DNA of 64,000 bases from Psoroptes ovis (Eukaryota; Arthropoda; Arachnida; Sarcoptiformes; Psoroptidae), in the NCBI GenBank assembly GCA_002943765.1, contig PQWQ01000002.1, positions 930,001 to 994,000 of the forward strand, written 5' to 3'. Below the pieces are notes generated by a model, which was not told the DNA's origin, ran no database searches, and worked only from the letters and a program-made list of their open reading frames with translations. This document shows, in pieces, positions 32,601-46,697 of the stretch. Each line of letters opens with the position of its first letter. Within the stretch, counting starts at the first letter, position 1. A program made the position numbers and the translations under genes.

Positions 32601-35600
32601 ATCAGTTCAAACATTCTTCATCATCATCATCATCATCGATTCAAATCGTATTGTTCGCTCAAATAATAATAGAAATAATGGTCGCGATTTGTTTCTAATT
32701 GAAAACAATTCTTGTCGATTTGTTTTTTGTATTCATTCATTGATTGTGTTTGTATTCTCAATACACACAATGAAACAATGGTCATATACACACACACACA
32801 TTTAAATTGATGTTTGACGACATACAAAAAAAATGAAAACAATATGATCAGATTTTTTCATTTTCATTCTCCATTATTTCAACGATATTTTATAATCAAA
32901 GACAATTTGTATCAATTTTTTTTTTTCATTGAATACAATGAAATAAAATAAAATATCATCAACAATGATGAATTTTCATTCAATTCATTCGTGTTGAATA
33001 GGTTTTTTTTCCAATATTTATTTGGTTCAATTTAGGCAACATTGATCAGCGATTGATGATGTTTTTTTTACCACTGACTAAGTATTAGCATTGTTTTCTC
33101 GCTGTTGATGATCATCAATTCAATGGTATTTGTATTCGTATGCCTTGCATGTGTTATATTTTTATAATATTTTGTACTATTTGTAATATTTTTAGGTTTT
33201 AATTTTCTTTCATTATTTTTCGTATAAATTTTTCTCATAATAATAATCATAACAACAACAACGACGACAAAAACATTTAAAACATCAAACATTCATTGAT
33301 TTTCGTATTGTATTCGTATCGTTGCTGTTGTTGTTATTGTTATTCGTATTGTGTCAATAGAACAAAACAAATTTTTTTTTTGTTGTTGTTGTTGTTTTGT
33401 TTGATGTGATATGATACAAAACAATGGTATCGAAATAATTCAAATAAATAATCAATGAATACAAGAAGAACAGGGAAAAAAACGTTAAAACATTGATATG
33501 AATTGTTTGAATTGAAATGTGAACAAACAATTGAATGAATGAAATGAATCGATGAATAGAATACAATGAATTGAAATAAATGAATGAATCGATGAATTAA
33601 AATGAATAAACGCGAATAACATTGTACAACAACACACAACACATCGTATAACATTGAATTGAATTGAAAATGATGAAGAAAAATAAACTAAATAAATGAA
33701 TGAATCAATAATAAGGTCCAATCGAATTTTTAACATTATCACAAACAACAACAGCATGTTTAGCTTTTGTATATAAACAATAATCAACAACACCATCAAC
33801 ATCCCACCACACCACCACCGTCAATAACAAACGATAAAACAAAATTATTTTTACATCTTTTATCCCTTTTTTTCTCACATTCAACATCGATCGTCGGTGA
33901 CAATTGATCGTTGTTTCAAACAATGATTACAACAACAAACAATCGACAAATAAACAACAACGACGATAACAATTGATGTTTGTCAATTGACAATTTTTTT
34001 CTTTTTTTTCAAAATTCATTTGCTTTCATGTTGTGAATATCGATATTTCGAATAACATACATCACCAATAATTGAAATGAAAAAAAATGAAAACAGATGA
34101 TGTTAATAATAATAATAACGGTATATGCAGTGTTTGTTTATTTTTGAATACTATTTGGTCATATGTTTTGAATTAAAGTACTGATAATGATGATGATAAT
34201 TTTCAATGAAAACGTAGATATTAGTAAAATTAGTGAATTTTCATTTGTAAATTCAGAAAATTGAAAAAATAATAAAAATTAGGGAATAATTTTATATTCT
34301 CTACGCTTTCATTTCCACGCATAATAATGCATCTATTCATTTGAATAATTTTTTTCTCCGAAGCATTCCATGTCAGTTTGATAAACAATGTTTGGGTGAA
34401 AACATCACCGAAATTGGTGAAATAATAATTATAATGATTGTAATGACAATAAGAGGAGTTAACATTCTGACAACAACAATTCAAATTGTAATTGTCCATC
34501 CATTGTTGTAATCCACATGAAGATATAAAATTTTAATGTATGAAATGATACATTGAATCAAACAAAATGAATTAAAAAACAAACATTGTCAGAACATCAT
34601 TAAATGATACCATTAAATCAAATTTACCAAAAAATACACCCACACACACACTTGTACAATGGTTTCAAACATTATGTGTTGGAATCCATTCAATTTGAAT
34701 TTAATTTGCTTTTTTTCCTTGCTGAGATTCTTTGATTTTTTCTAGTAATTCCTCATTGTCTATTTTCCAATTCATTATTTATATACATTTTTTCAATACT
34801 TTGAATGGAATATTATTTATAACAACATTTTTTTCAAATATTTATTTTCAATTATAAATTTTTTTTCTCGTATCTTGAATCCAAAAATTATATCAGTGAT
34901 TGTTATTTGAAATAACAAAAAAAAAATGAAAAGAAATTGAACAAAGTAACAATGGAATAATAATAACAATAATAATATTGAATGAAATTGAATAACAATT
35001 CATGCACGAATTTTTTGTCAAAAAAAATTATTGAAAGAAAAAATATTTAAAAGAATTTCATTTCATTTCGTATCGTTATTATTATTATCATGATCGTCAA
35101 ATTCAATTGTATGAATGATTGAATTTTTTTTTTTCACTCGCATCATCATTGTTGTTTGAAAATATTCATTCAAAATTGCGATTCAAAATGTATCATTTTC
35201 AAAAGAAGCATCGAAGAAAATGGAAAATAGACTTAACTGAAATATTTGGAGGTATAAAATAATGATAAGTAAAAATACCAAACAACATCAACATCGTCAT
35301 CATACAAAATTCAAATCAAATACATTTGATTTACTAACACACACACACATCATCATCATCATCATACCACTAACACATTTGACATATGATTGTTGTCGCT
35401 GATGTTATTGTTGTTGTTTGATATTTTGCTGCTGTGATATGTAACGAATGAAACAATTTTCAAATGTATTATATTCACCATCAACAATATCAAACAACAA
35501 CAACATTACCAACAATAATAATCATATTTTTTCTTGTGTTCATATATTCAAATAATGTATTTTTAAATGAAATGTATTTTATTTATTTACCCAACAATAA

Positions 35601-38600
35601 CAACAACGACAACAACAAAAGAATTATTTTGATGCGAAAGTGATGTGAAATACAAAATAGAAATATTTTCAAAGAAATTTTGAAAGTAAATTGAAAAAAA
35701 ATATTTAAAAAATGTTCGAAATACTTTTGTATATTCTTTAACAACAACAAATGAAAATAATTTACCCAAAAATATTTTGTTATTTCATACATGTTATTGC
35801 TATTATTATTATTGTTATTGTTATTGTAATCATTATTATTATTGTAATTTTTGTAAAAGAATATTCTTTATCCAAAAATCATAGAGGAAAATAAAGGATG
35901 CTTTATATTTGAAATTCGTTTTTGAACGTTTTTCTACTACGTTTTGTTGTTGCTGTTATTATTGTTATGGCATTGTATTCTTTGCATATTGCTTGTATTC
36001 CATTATTTTCAAATGTGAAAAAATTTGAAATATAAAATTCCATTGTTGTTAATGTTTAGTTGATTATTATTATTGTAAATATTATTATTATTATTATTAT
36101 CATTATTATAACTGTAAATATATTCTAGATAGATAATAATAATAAGAATATAATGTGAATAATAGAAAATTTTTACAATTATTATTCAATTCGTTTGAAT
36201 ACAAATTATTTTAAATTTTTGAATTCTGAAATTTGTTAATTTCTTTCTTTTTTTCTGAAATACAAAGTAAATTCAAATGCAATTTCAATGTTTATTTTAT
36301 CGTAGACTTTAACTTTATTTTTTCATTTAAATTTTCATTATTATTTGTTGTTGAATTATTGTGTAATTGGCAAATTTTTTTTTGTTCCCTTCTTTTATTT
36401 ATGAGTATTCATTATTATCATTGTTGTTGCTAACAATGAATGAATGAATTTGTACATATTCAAAATATGATATTCTTAGGAATTTTTGACGATATTCTTT
36501 TATTCGTCTTATTCATTTCTTTTGGGACATTTGACAATAGTTATGATAATAATAATAATAATAACAATAATGATAATAATAACGACAGAACCAAATGATA
36601 ATAGTTTTTTCATTTCCTTTTCATCATTTTCAATTATTATTTGTGCACATTAGAAATATAAATATCAATTCAAATTCAATTTAAATTTGAGAAAAAAATT
36701 GCACTGAATTTTTCCTATCACAAAATTTAAATAAATTTTTAAAAATCACAAAAATAAGTTAACTAAAGAAAATGAAATATTTAAATAAATATTTTCATTT
36801 TAAATTGAATGATATTCGTGGAAATAAAGGCAGAAAAAATGATGTTTAAATGTCAAAAAATTGTCAATTGTCACCATTTGATCGTGAATTTATTTTGTTT
36901 AAACTCTTAAATTGAATTCAAAATGTATCGATTCATTATTGATAACACTTCTCGTTGATCTGTTTGATTGCTTCAATTCATAGTTCAATTATTATCTACT
37001 GTTTTGGTATGGTCGCATTGTTTAATGCGAATTTTTTTTTTTCGCCATTCATCCATCCATCGAATGATGGCCATCATCAATTTATAAAGTCAATAAAATT
37101 ATGAATTGACCAAAATCGAAAATTTTAAAATATTATTTTAAAGCAATCATCGTCTATTATTATTGTTCATATAATGAATGCTTTATGCATTTGAAAAATA
37201 ATGAAAATTTTTCCATAGAAAAATAATGGAAAAACTGAATAATACAATGCAGTGAATTGAATTGAAAAAAATAAAAAAATGCATTCCATTGAAAATACAT
37301 GTGTACAAAAAGAGAATAAAATATTACACTCGAACATTTTATTTTTCTCATTTATTCTTCCCACCATAACAATACAATTGTCAATACAAAAGTAAATCGT
37401 TTTAGAATTTTTTTTTTTTTGGTCCCATTTTCTAAAGAATTCATGTATGAAATGATCCACATCAACAAATGGACATTTAACGGAATTTGCAGCCATTTTT
37501 TTCTATTTTTTGAATTCTTTTTCTTCCAACTTTCAATGAATTTGGTTCCAGTCTTTTTCATCATTGTATTTTCATTTATTTTTCATACATCTTACACATC
37601 CATATATTCTCACATCGATCGGAAATATGTTGAAATAATGTATGTCTACGAATTGCATTGAAATACATTTGAAACATATTGTGAATTGTGTTTTCACTGC
37701 TTGTGTCTGTCCATTCATTGTTATATTTCATTTATCAAAAGAAAAATATCATTGAATGAAGTGAAAAATTCGAAAATTGACTGTTCATTTGAAAAACTCA
37801 TGGCAGAAGAAGAGCAAAAAAAAGATGTTTCATTGTACATGTCAAACATGTTTGACACATGTATTTCATATACAAACGCATCCCAAAAAACGAATCAAAC
37901 AAACAAAACAAAAATAAAAATAAATAAATAAATAAATGTCAATCAATTTCAATATTTCATTTCAATGAATGAACACACACACATATTCGCATTTGCAAAA
38001 CATCTCAAAACATCATATCATTCATTTTCAACTTTCGATGATCATTTAATTTTCTCATTCATTTTCGATTCTGTTTTATCAGCAAACAATAATCGAACCA
38101 TTGTGTCATTTATTCTTTTATCACATTGAATTGAATTAAATTATATCATGTGAAATGATCCATTTCACTGAATCTTTTCAAAGAAAAAAAAATTCATTTT
38201 ATTCTTCACAAAATTCATTAAATCAATGAAAATGATTTTCAATTGAGGCGAAATAAATAATTCAACAAAAACAAAACAATTGAAACGATTATCGTTTAAT
38301 TGATTCATCAAATATTAATTAATTTTCATTTAAATATCAGAAAATTGTATAAAATAAAATAATAAAATGAAATAAAATAGAAACCGATTGAAAATTCAAA
38401 CAAAAATTGATGAAACAGTGAAATTTCAACGGGTAGAAAAAATTAACATATGTCACATTTGAATGACAAAAAAAAATGATTTTTGTTTATTTATTTATTT
38501 ATTTTTAGCGAGAAATTGTAATATCAAATATTCTCAATTGTCAGGTGAATAGAAAATTGTATTATGATATAAAAAAAAATAAATAAATTAAATCAAAATG

Positions 38601-39613
38601 AATGACGCTTGATAAACTGAGATTTAGATGAATATGAGATGTCATTTTCCATTTCAATTTACCAAAAACGATTACCATCGAAAAAAATAAAACAATTTTG
38701 ACAAGTCGATTCAAATTCAATTAAAATTCAATTCGAATTTTGTATTTTGAATCCAAAATGATTTTTTTTTGTGATGGAAAACCTCGTAGGTTTATTTATC
38801 CATAAAATGGTTTTGTTATTTATTGAAAAATAAAAACATTTCCATATTGAACAATGACAATTGAAAAATGAAAATTTAAAAAGAAAAAAAAACCACCATA
38901 TGATGACAATTTTTTGAATTATATAATTGGATTATCATCTTATAACTATGATCATCATCATCATTATCATCTTATAATAACTACTTATATCAAATAATTT
39001 TTCATTGTTAAAAAAATATTTATGCGAAATAAAAATGGAGATTTTCTATTCTTTAATTGGATTCCATTCATATTTTTTCGCATAATTTTATCCAGAGTTT
39101 ATTAATAGAATACAAATGTTTTCTTTTCTGGTTGATGTTTACATAATTTGAACATGAATGAATTGCGTGAATTGAATTGAATTTCCATCTTTCAGTTACT
39201 TGAAATCTTTCCCCTCTCTCTCATTCACTCCATGAATTCTGAGAGGGAAAACGTTCTCTCCTCATCTTATTTTTCATAATTGTTATTATTAAATTTCGAA
39301 AAAAAGCTACTTAATTCGGTTGCAAAGGAAAAGTATTATAAAATTTAATAATATCAATATCTTATTGTAAGATTTTAATTCATAATTTATTATTCTATTA
39401 TTATCTAGGTTATTGTTATCTTTGTTATAATTGGAATAACAATAACAATAATAATGATAATCATAATCATAATATTTTGAGAGAAAAATGAATGAATAAA
39501 AAATTTAATAAAAATTCTCATTCATTGTACCAAGCAAACAACAATAATAATAATTTTCAAAAAAAAAAAAATATTTGAATCTCAAAAAACAAGTACAATG
39601 TATTTAGTTTCTC

Positions 39614-39638
39614 ATCGTATCGTATCGTATCGTATCGT
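39614..39638. repeat. CGTAT pentanucleotide microsatellite
   Basis: About five uninterrupted ATCGT/CGTAT units. CpG-containing, unusual in this AT-rich desert. Confidence 0.85.
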
Positions 39639-40078
39639 TTGTTATTATCTTATTCAATATGTGATTCTTTGATTGAATAAACACAATAATAATAATAATA
39701 ATAAAGGATAATAATAACAGTTTTAATGATGATGATGATAAAACTCAAATGAATTGTGTGTGTGAGTACCAAAAAGATAATGATAATTGTATTGAATTGA
39801 ATTGCTTTGAATTTTGCACTGAATTTTCAATTGAAAATGCAAAATTCAATGCAAAAATTAGAATTGTTCAATTCTACCCATTGTTATTCATCAATAATAA
39901 TTGAAATTCCAAATATATATTGGCAATTGAATTAAATTCTTCCAAAATTATCAATCGATGATGGTGATCATGATAATAATGTTGAAGAATGATGCGAATA
40001 ACAATGGTAACAATGATAATAATACTCAAATTATTATTATTATTCACAACAAAACATTGATGATGATAATTTGCAATT

Positions 40079-40100
40079 AGTGGTGGTGGTGGTGGTGGTG
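40079..40100. repeat. GTG trinucleotide microsatellite
   Basis: Seven GTG/TGG units in tandem, followed by TTGTTGG. Confidence 0.85.
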
Positions 40101-43100
40101 TTGTTGGTTCAAATTTATTATAAAGGAAAAAAAAAAGGTTTTTTCAATTCAACCATTCATTGATTCATTCCTACAATGCACAACAAGCATATGCATTCAT
40201 CCTTTGTAATTTTTTTTCAAAAAAAAAAAAAATATATTTTCCATTGTTATTTATACCAGCGATGATTCTCAAAATTTGATCAATTGTAAAAATTTCAATT
40301 CAATTGAATTTCAATTGAAAATTTATTTTTTCTTTTGATAATTTTCAAATTTATTTTTTCCAAATTTTCCATTCAAGAATAATAGAACATATTTACATTT
40401 TCAAACTGTTTTTTTCTCGTCGTAGAAAAATAAATTGTATCGTTATGTGTATTTCGCATTAAATTTTAAAAGTTTTCAAATTGTATTTATATTCAAATGT
40501 TTTTTTTCGGGTTCATTTTCATATTGGTATATAATATGGTAATATTACAATAACTAGATCACAATAATATGATCACACAAGAACTATCGGAGAAATAATA
40601 TTGCTTTATAAAGCAATGTATTTTGCCCCAAAATTTTTTTTTTTTTTTTTTTTTGATGATTACGTATTGTTATATTGTATGTAATGCTAAAGTTGCTGAA
40701 GTTGTTGTTGCCATTGCTTTGATTTCTTTGTTATTTACAATCATTGAACAACAACAACAACAAGAAATGACAATCACTTTACTTTACTTATTTCTTTGTT
40801 TGATTGACAATCAAACAATTGTTGATTTGATTTTTTCATATTCAAATTTATATTTTAGAAATATAAATTCATTAAAATTATTTCTCTAGTTTTTCATGTA
40901 TCAAAAAGTTTTTTTTTTCAAATTTTCAGTATTTTTCTATTCCATTAATTTTCAATTGTTTTCACCGTTATTTTTGCTTTTTTTCTCATTTCAAATATGT
41001 ATTCATTCATTTCATTTTTCAAGAAAAACATTGATTCAAATCCGATAAATGAAAAATGAATGAATGAATCTAATATAATTTTCAAAATCAAAAATTGAAT
41101 CAAAAAAAATCAAAGAAGAGGACTTGAAAATGGAAAAATTATTATTTTTTTGGAATGAATAACAACAACATTGTTACCAAATTGATTTAGTATGATATTA
41201 ATAATAATAATAACAGAAAATAATCGCAACAACAACACAAAAATAATCACATAAATTACGAATTGAATATGTTTTTATATGAAATGAATAATAGTTTTTC
41301 ATTTTTTTTTTTTTTTTTTTTTTGGTCCTTTATTTGATAAGATATGAATATATACAATTTGAATTAGAGAAAAAAAATTTGAATGAATGAATAATACAAT
41401 GGTTTGGTATATGAATAATCTAATATAATAATAATAACAATTGCAATTGCAACAACGATTGAACAAATGTGAAAACCAAAACGAACCGAACCAAATTCAT
41501 TTTATTATTATTGAAACCAACCAACCAACAATCAACAATTATTATTATTATTTCAATTTTTTTTTCTTTGCATTATAAACCATTGTATTTGTATACGAAT
41601 GCTTGTTATTATCATCATCATCATCATCATTGTTACCATTTGTTGTTGTTGTTATTATTGTTGAAAACACACACACACAATGGTAATCAATGGTGAAAAA
41701 TATGAAAATTCAATTCAATTGTTGTATGATTGTTGTTATTCTGATTGTTATTATCATCATCATTTTCATTGACCCATTCAAAATTAAAATGAATGATGAA
41801 TAAAAAGATGAATAAAATGAGTGAAATAATGAATCAAATCAAATCATTGAATGTGAATGATTTGAATTTTTGTTTTATTAATTCATTGATTCATTCACTC
41901 ATCAATTCATTCATCCATTCACATTGATTCATTTGTCAATCAAATTGTTACCCAAAAAATGAAAATTTTTGGTCTTCTTTGTTTATTTCGCAATGAAATA
42001 AAACAAAATATATGATTTATAAATTGATTGTTGCTGTTGTTGTATAATTTCAAAAATGTGATCGGATTAAATCATATCAATTTTCAGCGCTATCATTGTT
42101 ATTGTGGAGGATATTATTATCCAAAGATAATTTTGACCAAAATTATTGTCGTGTCAATGGTTGATTTTGTTTTGCTGATTATTTTTCACTAATTTGAATA
42201 TAATTTGATCGAGTAAATTGGACGAATCCCATCTGTGCTCCAGCAATGATAATCATAATGACGATGATGATGATGATAGGAATTGCAAATTTGCTTGATG
42301 TTTATTCATTTTCATTCATTTATTGTTATTGTTTATTGATTCATGAAAATTTCTGATTTTCATCGATGATGATGAACTACTTCAATGATCGAATATACTT
42401 AAGATTTTTTCATTCGGAAAAAATGTATTTTTCCATCATTTATTTGAAACATTACCGTTCGAAAAATGTTTTCCCATTCAAATTTGAGTCAAATTTAGAT
42501 TCATTTGTCAATTTATTTTTGATTAAAAAAAATTGAAATTCAATTGATTGGAATCAATCAATCAATCGAACATGTTTCATTTGTTTTCATTCATTAAAAA
42601 ACAATCATTAAGTATACTGAGCTAAACACTGATGTCACAAAACATCAGAAATATGGTCAAAGAAAAAAAACAAATTTATAACAATTTCCATAGGAAATTA
42701 ATCGTAAATATCAAAGAAATAAAAATTAATTCATAAATTAATTGAATAAAAAATAAATTACAACGGATATTGAATTGAAATCATTCAATTCAATTCAATT
42801 GAGGATTCAATTGATCATAGTTTTTACCAATCATCATTGATTCAAGCTAAAAAGTCCTTGAAATTTGTTTTAGCCCCTTCGACAATGATTTAAATCAAAG
42901 TTTTGAATTAAAATAAGAAAATCCAAAATAAACACATTATCTAGTCTGTATTATTAAGTTTCAGTGATTGATTGATTGCCAATGACATTTGTTATCTCTA
43001 TTATTGTGATTTTGAATTCAAATTCAATTTTATAGTTTTGAAAATATATCATAATGATCATTATTTTTATTTTTATTATCATCATCATAATTGAAACATG

Positions 43101-46100
43101 TTTTAAATGTCAAACAAACAAAATAACATAATAATAATAATAATGGATAAGATAATAGTAATAAAAAATGATAATAATAATACAAATAATAAAACCCATC
43201 TCCTAAACAAACAAACGAACAAATCTATGATTATATTTAAGGGTAATATCATTGATTTGTTTATTTATTTATTTCAGTTATTTGTTTGACAGACTATACA
43301 CAAATACAAACCTAAATACAAGCATTAAAATTTTATTTTACAACAAATCAAATAAATCCTAGTCTAACTCTACAGAAAAAATTAAATATTTTCGATACAA
43401 AAACACATTTCAAAAAATTGTATCGATTTTATGGCCTTTTACATTATAATTCTAATCATATTATTATTATCAATATTATTATGATCGGAAACGATCTTTC
43501 AAATGAATGAATGAAAAAAAACGTGTTCCGTTTGCTGCACGTTTTTTTTGACATTATTTGTACATGGACCATCATCGTAACGATAATGATAAGAATAATA
43601 ACAATCATTAATGATAATGTTTATCATCGAAAATGGCTTCATTTATTCATTGATTCATTTATTCAATTTTCAATAGTGTTCGTCCACATTGGGTACCGAT
43701 ATCATAGAAATGATAATTCAATGAAAAATCTATGATTTTTTTCTGCTTTTTTTTTTCTTTTGGTGGAAAATTCACACACAATTACAAGTGAAATGATAAA
43801 TGAAATTTTCTGAACACATAAATGAATCGTTTGAACACACACAGAAAAAAAAACCATTTAAATATACACAGATACACTCATACTAACACACACACACACA
43901 CGCAATGAACATATGTGTTCATTGATAATATTTTGTAAATTTTGCCTAATTTTTTTTTGTTCATTTTTTTTTCTCCGAACAATGGTAAAATGATAACAAT
44001 ATGAATAACATAATAATTATTATCATCATCGTTATTATTATTATAATCATTATTATCATCATGATTATGTGTTCAATGGTAGAAAATAAATGAAATGAAA
44101 TGAATAAACATATTCATATTTCTGTGTGTTTAGGGGTTAGTATGTTTTTGAATTTTATTTTTTGAAAATTTGAAATAATTGAATGAATGAATGAATCAAT
44201 TGAAAACCTCATGAATATTACGATGATGATAACAACCTTATAATCATTAAATGATCGTCGTTTACTATTTATTATCATAAATGGTCTCTGTTGGTTGGCT
44301 GGCTGGCTCGATGTCTGTGCTTTATGTGTTCGTGTTTCGTTGTGTGTGGGTTTTGATCGTCGTTGTTTGATGTGGTCTCTTGTATTTTTTTGTTGTTGTC
44401 TTCGAATGGACATTTTCAAGAGTATCGCAAATTTGCTTGATTTAGTTTGTCAAAAAAATTTCAATATCAAATCATCGATTGATCTATTTGATTCCGGAAT
44501 ATAATTTCGATTATCTTTTCTTCTAATTTTATGACATACAAATTTCTTCAGATCACTAAGTTGACCATTATTGATTTCATTTTCTTTATGGCCATTGAAT
44601 AAATACAATGAAAAATTAGAATCAAATGAACTTATTTATTCATTGATCATATGAACAATGAACTGATGATAATAATCATCAAATAATGATAATCATTCAC
44701 TCGTTATTATCATCATTACTACTGTTGTTGTTTGTCGATATCATTTGTTTGTAATAGTTTCAAGTGAATTGAAGTAAAAAAAAATCGAAATCTTAGACAA
44801 ATAACAAACGAAAAAATAACCATTATAATTGAACCATATGATATCATTTCCATATCATCATTGTGTTTAATCAACAAATAATGATAACAAACATTATAAC
44901 AATGAAATTATCAAATAAACATACACACATAGACACACACACAAACATAAACACAGACACAACGGATGATAATGATTATTTGATTCATTTCATATTTACT
45001 TTGATTATCATCGTATAAATTTAATAATGATATCATTATTAGTATTATTATAATGATGATTATAATCATAATCATTATGATGATATATACCAGTCAAATT
45101 ATCCATGCATATCCGTTTCATTGGTCATTTTATCATTATTATTATTATCATTTCGATTATAATATAATAATAAGTGTATATTCAAAATTGTAATTGGTCA
45201 TGTTGTGACAACAACAATGCAAGCCTACAACAATCGAATAACAACAGCAACAATTTGAGAAAAAAGATTTTATTTTATTTTTCTTATTCAAATAATAATC
45301 ATCAAATGCCATCATTATCATTGTTTGATGATGATGATGATCATCATCATTATCATCATTGAATGTCCATTATCATAATTTATGTTTGATTTTGTTGTAT
45401 GTTGCTGTTGTATGTACAAGGGCCACAAAATTTTGATGCGTGGGAGATTGATTTGCTTGTCGTTGTTGTTGTTGTCTTAATATGATTTTTTTTCTTTCAT
45501 TCATTCATTCATTCAAAATATTACAATCGTAAATTCAATGAGATAGCCATGATTTTATTTTTCTTTGGACTTTTTTTTTGGGTCATATCATATTCACAAT
45601 GATATATTAATGATTATAATGTCATTTATTATAATGTAATTATTGTTTGTTTGAAATTGAAACAAGCAAATGGCAAACAACTGATCAAAACAATAATTTT
45701 TCCATGATATTTAACCATTGATTCAATTATTCATTCATTCATCAAGTCAGTCATTCATTCAATCAATGTTACAATGACAATATTGATGAAAATGTTTTCA
45801 GAAAAAAAATTATTTTTCAAAAATTTTTCACCAACAAATCTATTGTTTGATAATTTCAATCATTCATCCTATCATTGACTATGACTATGTGACTAGTCAA
45901 TGATTTCACCTAATAATTAACTTTTGAATATTTCTTGAAAATCTATTCAATTTCGGAAGACAAAGAAAAATCAAACAAATGAAAAATTTTTATTCAATTT
46001 TTCTTCTCTCGACTTTCTTTGTACGATGTAATTATCATGTGATTATCAAAGAATTGAAGAAGAAGATAAAGCAAGAATGATCGATACAATACATCAAATG

Positions 46101-46174
46101 GCTTGATCACATGTTACGAAGCGAAAATTGTTCACGCTTTTCCACACACACAAAACCTACCGACACTTGTCATT

Positions 46175-46310
46175 ATGTTTTGGCGGTTTTTTCACTCTTC
46201 ATTCATTCATTTATTTAATCAGTGTTTTTGAATCCATTGAAGACCAACTTAAAGAGCCACTTATCTATCTTGATGTTTATCGAGCAATGAAACCGACTGA
46301 TTCAATCTAA
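46175..46310 (+). CDS. Possible small spliced ORF
   Basis: An exon-like segment from 46223 follows TTTATTTAATCAG and reads VFESIEDQLKEPLIYLDV then YRAMKPTDSI and a stop. An ATG at 46175 could be joined over a 37-nt intron (MFWR then VFESI). Residue composition is coding-like, in contrast to the surroundings. A 37-nt intron is very short, and no family is recognised, so this is weak. Confidence 0.2.
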
Positions 46311-46697
46311 TCATCTGAATGATGAATAGCCGGCGAAACGAGATGTTTTTTGTGATTTGAAAATAAGAAATTTTTTTTTTTGTTAAAAAGATTTTATTTT
46401 TATTTTGTTTCGCAAATCAATGATTGAAATATTCATTTCAATTTACATTCAAATTTGAATCTTTGAATTTTTCAATCTGAAAGTTTTTTCTCTTTTGTTT
46501 TTTACAAGAAACAACACAGTTGAAATTGGAAAAAAATTAATGACTAATTTGTAATCAAATGATAAGAATTAGACAAAGAAAATTAATATTAATGATAATA
46601 ATGGATTATGGAATCAATAATAATCGAATGATATGTGTGGGCAAGTTTTAATACATAATTTTTCAATGAAAGTCTCAATAAATGATGTATAATATTA

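Larger units (their letters stand above)
29686..46697. other. 17-kb AT-rich gene desert between PEX1 and the SoxB gene
   Basis: No exon chain with family similarity was found on either strand. The sequence is dominated by A/T runs, ATT and CAT trinucleotide arrays, GAAT/ATTC tetranucleotide arrays and ATG-containing low-complexity ORFs. Short less repetitive islands occur near 30770-30890, 31780-31890, 42200-42260 and 45870-46330. Position next to the 3' end of a SoxB gene makes long-range enhancers or non-coding transcripts plausible, but nothing in the bases proves it. Confidence 0.6.

Noticed and set aside
33340..33802. Overlapping hydrophobic ORFs of about 100 aa on the minus strand
   Set aside because: Several frames are open at once through GAAT and AAC repeats, a sign of low complexity and not of a gene.
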